Counted from the stretch's first letter, positions 1 to 7,214 are shown. The stretch: DNA of 10,518 nucleotides from Pseudomonadota bacterium (GCA_023394655.1 JAEXAG010000068.1:1-10518), one strand, 5' to 3'. Program-made: numbers and translations. The notes: generated by a model from the letters alone, not told the origin.

Positions 1-1119
1 GCCGGAGCGGCCATCGAGGTGGTTTTCGAAACCGCGGCGGTCCTCGTCCAGCCGTCCGGCCTCGATGCCCGCCGCCCACGCGCCGCCGGGCATCGCGCGC
101 TGGTGCGCCAGCGAAAGGCCGGTGCTGGCGCGATCCATGTCGATCACGCCGCCGGAATGGCTCGGTGCGAGCTGGACCGAGGCGGGAATGGCCAGGAACT
201 GCACGATGTCGCGGCGGACATGCCAGAGCGAGGCCCGGGTTTCCGCGCCATCGCCATGCGCGACGCGCCAGTGCAGCCCGCCCTGGCGATTGTCGATGCG
301 CTTGCGGGTATCGTGCGCGAGCGCGGCGGCATCGGTCGAATGGGGGTCCTGCCGCCATTGGGCGGGCGTGAGGCCCAGGGGATCATCGGTGTCCGGCTGC
401 CGCAGAATATCCACCCCGAAGCGCAGCTCGTGGCCGGGCAGGGGCTCCCAACGGGCGAGAAAATGCGCTTCGTCGCGGCGCGCGGCGGCGTGCGGGCGAT
501 GGCCGCGGGTCTGGAAGCGCGACAGCCCGGCGCGTGCCTGCACCGCGCCCAGCCGCCGGTCCATGCGCAGGCTGCCGCGATGGCTGCCATGGGTGCCGGT
601 CCATGCTTGCAGGCGGACGGAATCCTCATCCGACAGCACGCTTTCACCGACGATGGCGCCGCCGGCCGCATTGCCGTGGGGCAGGGCCAGCGGGCCGCGC
701 AGCACTTCGATCCGATCCAGCATCGAAAGCGCGAATGCGGAAGCCTGGCCTTGCCCATCGAGTGCACTGGCGGGGATGCCATCGACCACCAGCGCCAGTC
801 CGCGGATGCCGAATGTGCTGCGCGCGCCGAAGCCGCGGCTCTGCAGCTGCAGGTCCTGCGCATGGTTGTGTCGCTCCAGCGCGAGCACGCCCGGGACCGA
901 TTGCAGGCTTTCGGCCAGGCTGACCTGACGCTGGCCATCCCGAAGCTGCCTGCCCTCGACGACCGAAGCGGCGCCCGGGAAATCCGAAAGCGGCAGCCTG
1001 TGGCCGGCCACCTGGATGCGATCGAGGGCTTCCTGCTCGCGGGAATCCGGTGCGGTCGCTGAAGGCGCAGGTGTCACAGCCGCAAGCAGGAACGTCACGA
1101 ACGTGGCGGAAACGCGCAT
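1..1119 (-). CDS. TonB-dependent outer-membrane receptor, 3' truncated by window edge
   Basis: Outer-membrane active transporter for a scarce nutrient, energised by TonB-ExbBD; the substrate cannot be read from the sequence. The frame runs from ATG at 1119 to the window edge without a stop (373 codons), and a TAA at 1131-1129 in the same frame fixes this as the first ATG. A signal peptide covers about residues 1-23 (hydrophobic FLLAAV, then SATA). A TonB-box-like LDRIQVAG follows at about 32-39. The plug domain spans about 42-165, with SLAESLQSVPGV, QSRGFGARSTFGIRG, VVDGIP, DRIEVLRGP and the terminal HGNAAGG signature. The beta-barrel begins near 166; since family members are usually about 700 residues, roughly half is missing. 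No convincing Shine-Dalgarno sequence precedes the ATG. It is divergent from the small HMA-like gene at 1251. Family assignment is very secure; metal or metallophore transport is only an inference from that neighbour. Confidence 0.93.
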   Translation of the reverse strand, partial: MRVSATFVTFLLAAVTPAPSATAPDSREQEALDRIQVAGHRLPLSDFPGAASVVEGRQLRDGQRQVSLAESLQSVPGVLALERHNHAQDLQLQSRGFGARSTFGIRGLALVVDGIPASALDGQGQASAFALSMLDRIEVLRGPLALPHGNAAGGAIVGESVLSDEDSVRLQAWTGTHGSHRGSLRMDRRLGAVQARAGLSRFQTRGHRPHAAARRDEAHFLARWEPLPGHELRFGVDILRQPDTDDPLGLTPAQWRQDPHSTDAAALAHDTRKRIDNRQGGLHWRVAHGDGAETRASLWHVRRDIVQFLAIPASVQLAPSHSGGVIDMDRASTGLSLAHQRAMPGGAWAAGIEAGRLDEDRRGFENHLDGRSG

Positions 1120-1160
1120 GGGCCCATGTTAAGGCGCGTGCGGGGAGATGACGCGGCGCA

Positions 1161-1172
1161 TGACCGGGGTCA
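1161..1172. promoter_or_regulatory. Operator-like inverted repeat in divergent promoter region
   Basis: TGACC-GG-GGTCA is a perfect 5-2-5 inverted repeat in the 131-base gap between the receptor gene and the HMA-like gene. Its right half overlaps a TTGACC on the minus strand (1173-1168), a possible -35 element for the receptor, although no good -10 follows at the expected spacing. A repressor site is plausible by position. The motif is short and could be chance in GC-rich DNA. I do not recognise it as a Fur or Zur box. Confidence 0.25.
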
Positions 1173-1250
1173 AGGCGATCGGTTGCCGGCGGTACGCGGA
1201 TGGAATGCCAGGGGCCGCAAGCGATGGCCCATCCCCACAGGAGATCGATC

Positions 1251-1493
1251 ATGCTTTTCGACGTTTCCACCCTGCGCGACCAGTCCGTCGCCGATGTGCT
1301 TGGCCGTGCCATCCTCGCCCGCGATCCCGATGCCCGCATTTCCGTGCAGCTGGACAATCGCCGGATCCGGGTCGAGGGGCGTCTCGACGAGAACGAAGTG
1401 ATCGAAGCCATGCAGGGCGCCGGCCACATCGCGCAGCTCGCACCGCCGCATACCGGCGAAGGCAGCACCTGTTGCGTTGGATGCGGCGGCTGA
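1251..1493 (+). CDS. Small HMA-fold-like protein with C-terminal cysteine cluster
   Basis: An 80-residue protein. The ATG at 1251 was chosen because AGGAGA (1239-1244) lies 6 bases upstream; an in-frame ATG at 1200 has no such site. The hydrophobic pattern fits the beta-alpha-beta-beta-alpha-beta order of heavy-metal-associated domains such as copper chaperones: LFDV at 2-5, helix 11-24, strands ISVQL at 30-34 and RIRVEG at 39-44, helix 47-56, then AGHIAQ. In that family the first loop carries the metal-binding CxxC; here it reads STLRDQ and has no cysteine. Instead the end carries CCVGCGG, with C74, C75 and C78. I infer a metallochaperone or metal sensor-like role, cytoplasmic because no signal peptide is visible. 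It is divergent from a TonB-dependent receptor, which fits metal handling but does not prove it. The gene is clearly real; the fold assignment is moderate and the function unknown. Confidence 0.82.
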   Translation: MLFDVSTLRDQSVADVLGRAILARDPDARISVQLDNRRIRVEGRLDENEVIEAMQGAGHIAQLAPPHTGEGSTCCVGCGG

Positions 1494-1524
1494 GAACGAC
1501 TCCCATCAGCCCGACCAATGAAAT

Positions 1525-1566
1525 GATGATCGGGGCATGGCGCACGCTTGCCGCCTCCCGATCATC
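1525..1566. terminator. Hairpin between convergent genes, probable terminator
   Basis: GATGATCGGG (1525-1534) and CCCGATCATC (1557-1566) form a perfect 10-bp stem, with an inner GGCG/CGCC pairing possible in the 22-base loop. It lies between the ends of the HMA-like gene (1493) and the TRIC-type gene (stop at 1570-1572 on the minus strand). On the minus strand the stem is followed by ATTTCATT, a weak T-rich tail, so termination is best supported for the leftward gene. There is no T-tract on the plus strand. Confidence 0.5.
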
Positions 1567-1569
1567 GCA

Positions 1570-2184
1570 TCAGCGTCCCTGCAGCGCGCGCGGCAGGTGC
1601 CAGCCGTAACGCAGCGCCGCGATCCTCAGCGCGAAGCAGAGCAGGGCGCCGCCGACCATCGTGGCCTGCAGCGGCCAACCGAGCACATGGCCCAGCGCCA
1701 CCACGCTGGCGCCGGCGAGCGCCGCCACGGCGTACAGCTCCGAGCGCAGCACCAGCGGGACCTGGTTCAGCAGCATGTCGCGCAACATGCCGCCGCCGAC
1801 GCCGCTCAACACGCCGAGCGCGGGCGCCATCCAGGGATCGATGCCCGCGTCGAGCGCCTTGCCCGCGCCGGTCACCGCGAACACCGCCAGGCCCATTGCA
1901 TCGAGCACGCGCACCGGCTGGCCGAATTTCTCGATGCGCGTGCTGAAGGCGAAGCCCAGCGCGCCGGCCAGCAGCCAGATCGCCGCATAGCGCCAGTTGC
2001 TCAGTGCCGCGGGCGGGATCGCGCCGATCAGGACGTCGCGGGCGATGCCGCCGGCGCTGGCCGTGGCGAAGGCGCAGACCAGCACCCCGAACACGTCCAG
2101 CCTTGCGCGCACCGCCAGTACCGCGCCGGAAAGCGCGAACACGAAGGTGCCGATCAGGTCGAGCCAAGTCACGATGTCGTTCAT
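1570..2184 (-). CDS. UPF0126 / TRIC-type membrane protein (YicG/YadS-like)
   Basis: A 204-residue polytopic inner-membrane protein with two tandem UPF0126 (glycine-rich) units. The duplication is visible directly: LDLIGTFVFALSGA at about 9-22 matches LDAMGLAVFAVTGA at about 94-107, and GGIARD (45-50) matches GGMLRD (131-136). These glycine-rich kinked segments are the signature of the trimeric intracellular cation channel (TRIC) family; prokaryotic members form trimeric cation-conducting channels, so potassium or general cation permeation is likely. About seven membrane helices are predicted by eye. Length is typical. The start is the first in-frame ATG after an upstream out-of-frame ATG; no strong Shine-Dalgarno sequence is visible. 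The gene stands alone, divergent from the fumarase gene and convergent with the HMA-like gene. Family assignment is strong; the physiological role in bacteria is poorly defined. Confidence 0.92.
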   Translation of the reverse strand: MNDIVTWLDLIGTFVFALSGAVLAVRARLDVFGVLVCAFATASAGGIARDVLIGAIPPAALSNWRYAAIWLLAGALGFAFSTRIEKFGQPVRVLDAMGLAVFAVTGAGKALDAGIDPWMAPALGVLSGVGGGMLRDMLLNQVPLVLRSELYAVAALAGASVVALGHVLGWPLQATMVGGALLCFALRIAALRYGWHLPRALQGR

Positions 2185-2274
2185 CCCGGCATTTTCGGCG
2201 AAATCGCGGGCATCGTGAGTATTCGGCCTGCAGTCGGCCCATCCCGTGGAACGAACCCCGCGTGGCGGAACGCC

Positions 2275-2303
2275 TTAAAATGGTCTTTTCGCCAGCCGGA
2301 GTG
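2275..2303 (+). promoter_or_regulatory. Probable -10 element and ribosome binding site of fumarase
   Basis: TTAAAAT at 2275-2281 resembles an extended TAAAAT -10 box. A transcript starting about 7 bases later would carry a leader of about 22 bases, with GGAG at 2298-2301 placed 8 bases before the GTG at 2310. This favours GTG 2310 over the ATG at 2280, which overlaps the -10 itself and lacks a ribosome binding site. No good -35 hexamer is visible. Confidence 0.45.
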
Positions 2304-2309
2304 CAGTCA

Positions 2310-3836
2310 GTGGGCCAGCCCGTCGCCATCAAGCAGGAAGATTTCATCCAGTCGCTCGCCGACGCCCTGCAGTACATCAGCTACTACCACCCGGCCGACT
2401 ACATCCGCAATCTGGCCGCCGCGTACGAGCGCGAGGAATCGCCGGCGGCCAAGGACGCGATGGCGCAGATCCTCATCAACTCGCGCATGTGCTACGAGGG
2501 TCATCGCCCGATCTGCCAGGACACCGGCATCGTCACCGTGTTCCTTGAAACCGGCATGGACGTGAGCTGGCCGGACGCCACCATGGGCGTGGAAGAGATG
2601 GTCAACGAGGGCGTGCGCCGCGCCTACGCGCATCCGGACAACAAGCTCCGCGCCTCGGTGCTGGCCGATCCGGCCGGCAAGCGCCGCAATACCGGCGACA
2701 ACACGCCGGCGGTGGTCAACACGAAGATCGTGCCCGGCAACAAGGTGGACGTGATCGTCGCGGCGAAGGGCGGCGGCTCGGAGGCCAAGAGCAAGTTCGC
2801 GATGCTCAACCCTTCCGATTCGGTGGTCGATTGGGTGCTGAAGACGGTGCCGACGATGGGTGCCGGCTGGTGCCCGCCGGGCATGCTCGGCATCGGCATC
2901 GGTGGCACCGCCGAGAAGGCGATGCTGCTGGCCAAGGAAGCGCTGATGGAGCCGATCGACATCACCGATCTGAAGGCGCGCGGTGCGTCCAATCGCGCCG
3001 AGGAACTGCGGCTGGAACTTTTCGACAAGGTCAACGCGCTGGGCATCGGCGCTCAGGGCCTGGGCGGGCTGACCACGGTGCTGGACATCAAGGTCAAGGA
3101 TTACCCCACGCACGCGGCCAACCTGCCGGTGGCAATGATCCCCAACTGCGCCGCCACCCGCCATGCGCACTTCACCCTGGACGGCAGCGGCCCGGTGATG
3201 CTTGATCCGCCCTCGCTGGCCGACTGGCCGGAGCTGAGCTACGACGCATCGAAGGGTAAGCGCGTCGATCTGGATACGGTGACGAAAGAGGAAGTCGCCG
3301 GCTGGCAGCCCGGTGACGTGCTGCTGCTCAACGGCAAGCTGCTCACCGGCCGCGATGCCGCGCACAAGCGCATGACCGAGATGCTGGACCGTGGCGAGGC
3401 GCTGCCGGTGGATCTCCGGGGCCGCTTCATCTACTACGTCGGCCCGGTCGACCCGGTGCGGGATGAAGTCGTGGGCCCGGCCGGTCCGACCACGGCGACG
3501 CGCATGGACAAGTTCACCCGGCAGATGCTGGAAGCCACCGGCCTGTACGGCATGGTCGGCAAGGCCGAACGAGGACCCGCCGCCATCGAGGCCATCCGCG
3601 AGCATGGCGCGGCCTATCTGATGGCGGTCGGCGGCAGCGCCTACCTGGTGTCCAAGGCGATCAAGGCGGCCAAGGTCGTGGCCTTCGAGGACCTCGGCAT
3701 GGAGGCGATCTACGAGTTCGAGGTCAAGGACATGCCGGTGACCGTGGCCGTCGATGCACGCGGCACCTCGGTGCACCAGACCGGGCCGAAGCAGTGGGCG
3801 GCGAAGATCGCCGGCATCCCGGTGGTGGTCGAGTAG
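2310..3836 (+). CDS. fumA: Class I (iron-sulfur) fumarate hydratase
   Basis: Converts fumarate to L-malate in the TCA cycle, in the cytoplasm, using an oxygen-labile [4Fe-4S] cluster. The 508-residue protein has the alpha (PF05681-type) domain first and the beta (PF05683-type) domain from about residue 300. The three expected cluster cysteines are visible: C69 in RPICQDTG, C188 in GAGWCPPG and C280 in MIPNCAATRH. Other family marks are NTGDNTPAVVN (127-137), KGGGSEAKSK, the beta-domain LLTGRDAAHKR (345-355) and GPTTATRMD (392-400). I chose GTG 2310 (MGQPVAIKQED...) because GGAG lies 8 bases upstream and the N-terminus then resembles other xanthomonad fumarases as I remember them. The frame is open further upstream and ATG 2280 would add 10 residues. 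It is convergent with the MscS gene, with a 9-base gap. No defect is seen. Recognition is near certain; the symbol is by family. Confidence 0.96.
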   Translation: MGQPVAIKQEDFIQSLADALQYISYYHPADYIRNLAAAYEREESPAAKDAMAQILINSRMCYEGHRPICQDTGIVTVFLETGMDVSWPDATMGVEEMVNEGVRRAYAHPDNKLRASVLADPAGKRRNTGDNTPAVVNTKIVPGNKVDVIVAAKGGGSEAKSKFAMLNPSDSVVDWVLKTVPTMGAGWCPPGMLGIGIGGTAEKAMLLAKEALMEPIDITDLKARGASNRAEELRLELFDKVNALGIGAQGLGGLTTVLDIKVKDYPTHAANLPVAMIPNCAATRHAHFTLDGSGPVMLDPPSLADWPELSYDASKGKRVDLDTVTKEEVAGWQPGDVLLLNGKLLTGRDAAHKRMTEMLDRGEALPVDLRGRFIYYVGPVDPVRDEVVGPAGPTTATRMDKFTRQMLEATGLYGMVGKAERGPAAIEAIREHGAAYLMAVGGSAYLVSKAIKAAKVVAFEDLGMEAIYEFEVKDMPVTVAVDARGTSVHQTGPKQWAAKIAGIPVVVE

Positions 3837-3851
3837 CCCCGGCGGCTATTC
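3831..3851. other. Small hairpin containing both convergent stop codons
   Basis: GAGTAGCC (3831-3838) and GGCTATTC (3844-3851) can pair as an 8-bp stem with one G-U pair and a CCGGC loop. The fumarase TAG (3834-3836) and the MscS-family gene's TAG (3848-3846 on the minus strand) lie opposite each other in the stem. No T-tract follows on either strand, so it is not a classical terminator. It may act as a weak pause or 3'-end protecting structure, or be incidental. Confidence 0.3.
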
Positions 3852-5291
3852 CTCGCGCGAGCAATCTTGCGCGATCAGGTTGCTCTGGGCCTGCTCGGCC
3901 TGCGCCTGCCGCAGCTGCGGACCCAGGTCGTCGGATGCATCGGTATCCGTGCTGGGCTGTGTCGGCTCGGGCTTCGGCGGGGGCCGGATCGAGGCCGCGC
4001 CGGCGTCCACGATGAACTGGGTGGTGCGGGTGGGTTCGATGCCGGCTTCGGCGAACTCCGCCTTGAGCATCTGCACCGCGGCGCTGCTGGCGCGGACGAA
4101 ATCGGTGCGGGTCTGGTCGACCCATGCCTGCAGTTCGATGATCGTCCCGGCCGAGCCGTACTCGCGCGCAATCAGGCGTGGCGGCGGATCGTCGAGGATC
4201 CCGTCGACCTTGCCGAGCGCGCGCAGTGCGGCGGCCTCGGCCTCGGCGATGGACTCCGCCGCGTCGATGTCGGTGCGCACCTTGATCCGGCGTTTGGGAT
4301 TGGCCGAGTAGTTGAGGATCACCGCCTTGAACACCATCGCGTTCGGCAGGCGCAGGTGGTTGCCGTCCATCGTCATCAGGATGGTGGCACGCGGACTGAG
4401 CGAGACCACCCGTCCTTCCTTGCCGTCGACGTCGATGAAGTCGCCCGGCGCGAACGGCCGGCGCACGCTCAGCATGATGCCGGCGATGTAGTTCTCGGCG
4501 ATGTCGCGGAAGGCGAAGCCCAGCGCCAGGCCGATCACGCCGGCAGACCCGAGCAGCGCGCCGACCAGCTTGGTCGCGCCCAGGAGGTCCAGCGCCATGA
4601 CGATGGCGGCCACGGTGATGATCCACTGCAGCACCCGCGAGATCAGCTGGTTGAGATAGGGGTTGCGCGCGTCCAGCCGCAGCCAAGACAGTCGGCGGGC
4701 GACCAGGCGCCCGAGCCACGTCCCGAGCACCACCAGCACCAGCGCCGACAGCAACAGCGGTGCGCCGGCGATCCAGCGCGTCAGCTTGGCGCGGGTTTCC
4801 ACTGCCGCCGCCCGTACTCGCGTGCCCAGGTCGGTGGACAGCTGCAGCTGGTTGTCGACCTCGGTCACTCCCTGCACGCCCTTGGCCAGGCGTTCGGCAC
4901 GGGTGCGCTGCTCGTCGTCGACGACCGATCCGGACAGGGTCACGACGGACGCGTTGACGTCCACGCCCACGTCCGGGATCGCCGGCGCGCGCGCCAGTGC
5001 GACCGCGACTGCAGCGGCGATCCGCGCATCCTGCTGTGCGCTGGTGCGGGCGGCATTCTCGATCTCCTGGCGGTCCGGTTCCGCGTCGGTCTGCACGGCG
5101 CGCGCCGTCTGCTGCGCGACTTCGCTGGTGGTCAGCAGCGGTGCCTCGTCCCCGGTGGTTACCTCGGCCGGGGGCAGGCGCTCCGTGTCGAGGGATGCAG
5201 GCGGGGCGCTTGCCGGTTGCGCTGCGGCAGGCATGGCCCACGCCAGCAGCAGCACCAGCAGCAGCGACGGCAGGCCGGTCGTTCGGCCCAT
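3846..5291 (-). CDS. BON-domain MscS-family mechanosensitive channel
   Basis: An inner-membrane channel expected to open under membrane tension and release solutes during hypo-osmotic shock. The protein has 481 residues. A signal peptide ends near residue 24 (LLLVLLLAWAMPAAA). A periplasmic BON domain, a putative phospholipid-binding module, covers about 82-153 and includes VDVNASVVTLSGSV and GVTEVDNQLQL. Membrane helices are at about 173-198, 216-238 and 242-274; the last is the glycine/alanine-rich pore helix GSAGVIGLALGFAFRDI. The MscS beta domain follows (SVRRPFAPGDFIDVDG; LRLPNAMV), then the C-terminal alpha/beta domain to about 430. The last 50 residues are a proline- and acid-rich tail of low complexity. 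ATG 5291 gives the signal peptide, with AGGA about 10-13 bases upstream, at the end of the phospholipase D gene. The two genes are 17 bases apart and surely co-transcribed. The frame is open far upstream, but only as a GC-rich artefact. Confidence 0.93.
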   Translation of the reverse strand: MGRTTGLPSLLLVLLLAWAMPAAAQPASAPPASLDTERLPPAEVTTGDEAPLLTTSEVAQQTARAVQTDAEPDRQEIENAARTSAQQDARIAAAVAVALARAPAIPDVGVDVNASVVTLSGSVVDDEQRTRAERLAKGVQGVTEVDNQLQLSTDLGTRVRAAAVETRAKLTRWIAGAPLLLSALVLVVLGTWLGRLVARRLSWLRLDARNPYLNQLISRVLQWIITVAAIVMALDLLGATKLVGALLGSAGVIGLALGFAFRDIAENYIAGIMLSVRRPFAPGDFIDVDGKEGRVVSLSPRATILMTMDGNHLRLPNAMVFKAVILNYSANPKRRIKVRTDIDAAESIAEAEAAALRALGKVDGILDDPPPRLIAREYGSAGTIIELQAWVDQTRTDFVRASSAAVQMLKAEFAEAGIEPTRTTQFIVDAGAASIRPPPKPEPTQPSTDTDASDDLGPQLRQAQAEQAQSNLIAQDCSREE

Positions 5292-5308
5292 GGTTTTCGG
5301 CGTCCTGT

Positions 5309-6613
5309 TCAAAGCTGCGACTTGATCGGCAGGACGAACTGCTCGGCGAACTTTTCCTTCCACGGCCGCTTCAGCCACATGTCGTAGTCGTAGCGGATGG
5401 TCGGCTTCAGGTCCTCCTCGAAAACCTCGGTCATCCGAGCGGCGAAGGCGCGGTCGTAGACGTTCAGGCTGGCCTCGTCGTTGAGCCGGAAGCTGCGCAC
5501 GTCGAAATTGGTCGAACCCACCGAAGTGAGCAGGCCATCCACGATCAGCAGCTTGTTGTGCATCATCGTCGGCTGGTACTCGTGGATCTCGACGCCGGCC
5601 TTGAGCAGCTCGCCCCAATGGGCCTTGGAGGCGAGCCGCACGGTTTCGGAATCGATGTGCTTGCCCGGCACGATCACCCGGATGCGCACGCCGCGGTGGC
5701 GGGCCGCGACCAGCGCCTTGATGATCAATTCGTCCGGCACGAAGTAGGCGGCCTCCAGGTCGATGCTGTGCTCCGCCGCGGCGATCGCCATCAGGTACAT
5801 CAGGTGCATGGATTCGCTGCCGCCCGCGGGCGAGGCGATGAACATGTGCGCGTCCATGTCCCCGGCCGGAGACAGCGGCGGGAAATACTCCGGCCCGTTC
5901 AGGACCTCGCCGGTGGTCTTGATCCAGTTGTCGTTGAAGGCGGACTGGAACTGGCTCACCACCGGGCCGTCCACCCGGAAGTGCAGGTCGCGCCAGTGCT
6001 CCGGGTCCTGCGCATGGCCCGACCATTCGTCGGCGATGCCCACGCCGCCGGTAAATCCGACCCGGCCATCGATCACCAGCAGCTTGCGATGCGTGCGGTT
6101 GTTGAGTCGGCTCAGGTTGTACCAGCGCAGCGGGCGGTAATGGTGCAGGGTGACGCCGGCATCCTCCATCTGCCTCAGCAGCGCGTCGTCCATCTTGATC
6201 GCGCCGACCCAATCCACCAGCACGTTCACCGCCACGCCGGCGCGGGCGCGCTCCGAAAGCGCATCGGCGAACTGCTTGCCGACCTCGCCCGACCAGTAGA
6301 TGTAGGTCTCGAAGTTGATGTTGACGCGGGCTTCGCGGATCGCGCCGAGCATCGCGGGGAATATCTCGTCGCCGTTTTCGTAGTCCTGCACGTGGTTTCC
6401 CGGCAGGATCGCCGGCCCCAGCATGACGCCGAGTTCGCGCTCGAACTGCGGGTCGGAGACGGTGTAGCGATGCTGGATCTTGCGTTCCAGCTTTTTCTCC
6501 GGCGTGGAGAAATTCTGTGCCAGCACGAATACCAGTGCGGTCACGATGATCGTGGTGATGATCAAGGTCCAGGCCATGCGTCGGCGGCTCCAGTGGGTCC
6601 AGAATGCGCTCAT
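5309..6613 (-). CDS. Membrane-anchored cardiolipin synthase / phospholipase D-family protein
   Basis: The protein has 434 residues and two PLD phosphatidyltransferase motifs: H175-x-K177-x4-D182 in THRKLLVID followed by GFTGG, and H352-x-K354-x4-D359 in MHNKLLIVD followed by SVGSTNFD. Bacterial enzymes with this layout (ClsA/ClsB/ClsC class) condense phosphatidyl donors to make cardiolipin at the inner membrane. One N-terminal helix (about 14-32) anchors it; ClsA has two and ClsB has none, so it matches no E. coli paralogue exactly. FETYIYWSGEVG (101-112) is a typical strand-1 segment of the family. The first ATG at 6613 is used; an internal ATG at residue 13 with GGAG about 11 bases upstream is an alternative. 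It lies 97 bases downstream of the DUF456 gene and 17 bases before the BON-MscS gene. A general phospholipase D activity cannot be excluded. Confidence 0.92.
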   Translation of the reverse strand: MSAFWTHWSRRRMAWTLIITTIIVTALVFVLAQNFSTPEKKLERKIQHRYTVSDPQFERELGVMLGPAILPGNHVQDYENGDEIFPAMLGAIREARVNINFETYIYWSGEVGKQFADALSERARAGVAVNVLVDWVGAIKMDDALLRQMEDAGVTLHHYRPLRWYNLSRLNNRTHRKLLVIDGRVGFTGGVGIADEWSGHAQDPEHWRDLHFRVDGPVVSQFQSAFNDNWIKTTGEVLNGPEYFPPLSPAGDMDAHMFIASPAGGSESMHLMYLMAIAAAEHSIDLEAAYFVPDELIIKALVAARHRGVRIRVIVPGKHIDSETVRLASKAHWGELLKAGVEIHEYQPTMMHNKLLIVDGLLTSVGSTNFDVRSFRLNDEASLNVYDRAFAARMTEVFEEDLKPTIRYDYDMWLKRPWKEKFAEQFVLPIKSQL

Positions 6614-6713
6614 TCGGTGTCCGAAGTGTCTGGCCGGTGCCTTGAGCCGGGCCGGCCGATGTCCATCGCACGAAAGAGTGGCGCGGCCGCCGCCATCGCC
6701 GCGTGAATGCGGC

Positions 6714-7214
6714 TCAGAACACCCAGGCGATCGCGAACATCCCGATCATCCCGAAGGCCAGCGCCAGTTTCAGCGCGATGCCGAACACCACGCCCAGCCA
6801 GGTGCCGATTCCGATCCGCGTGGCATGGGCGAGGTCATCGCCATGCAGGCGCCGGCGGTGAATCAGCTCACCCGCCAGCGCCCCCGCGAAAGGGCCGGCG
6901 AGCAGGCCGATCGGACCGAAGAACAACCCGGCGAATGTGCCGATCACCGATCCGATGACAGCGCTGCGGCTGGCGCCGACGCGCTTGGCGCCCATCGCGG
7001 TTGCCCAGAAATCGACGACGAGGGAGAGCAGGGTGAGCAAGCCCAGCGGCAGCATCCACACCCAATCGACATTCTGGAATCCATCCGCCCAGGCCGAGAG
7101 CAGGAGACCGGCGAAAACCAGCGGCAATCCCGGCAGTGCCGGCAGGATGGTGCCGGCCAGGCCCACCAGGACCAGTATGGCGGCGATGGCATGCAGAAAA
7201 GCGGGATTTTCCAT
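6714..7214 (-). CDS. DUF456 family membrane protein
   Basis: A 166-residue inner-membrane protein, very hydrophobic, with about five or six helices. Segment 20-39 (AGTILPALPGLPLVFAGLLL) carries the ILPxLPGxPLV pattern diagnostic of DUF456. A glycine-rich region follows at 87-116 (IGSVIGTFAGLFFGPIGLL, then AGPFAGALAGE), which looks like a glycine-zipper helix pair; a short charged loop HRRRLHGDD (119-127) precedes the last hydrophobic stretch. No catalytic residues are apparent and the family has no established function. It is probably the first gene of a leftward set with the cardiolipin synthase-type and BON-MscS genes, because no terminator is obvious in the 97-base gap. It is divergent from the cold shock gene. 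No clear Shine-Dalgarno sequence precedes the ATG at 7214. Confidence 0.88.
   Translation of the reverse strand: MENPAFLHAIAAILVLVGLAGTILPALPGLPLVFAGLLLSAWADGFQNVDWVWMLPLGLLTLLSLVVDFWATAMGAKRVGASRSAVIGSVIGTFAGLFFGPIGLLAGPFAGALAGELIHRRRLHGDDLAHATRIGIGTWLGVVFGIALKLALAFGMIGMFAIAWVF

Noticed and set aside
1537..2565. 342-codon plus-strand frame over the TRIC-type gene
   Set aside because: Glutamine-, histidine- and arginine-rich antisense shadow running into the start of fumA; no motif or ribosome binding site.
2307..3776. 489-codon minus-strand frame across the fumarase gene
   Set aside because: Antisense shadow of fumA; composition is histidine- and arginine-rich and no motif is recognisable.
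5292..6671. Open frame upstream of the BON-MscS gene that would extend it to 941 residues
   Set aside because: It overlaps the phospholipase D-type gene in another frame and encodes arginine-rich low-complexity sequence. The true start at 5291 gives a signal peptide. Long open shadow frames are expected at this GC content.
4997..6706. 569-codon plus-strand frame
   Set aside because: It is antisense to the clearly real cardiolipin-synthase-type and MscS genes, and its translation is His/Arg/Gly-rich with no family motif.
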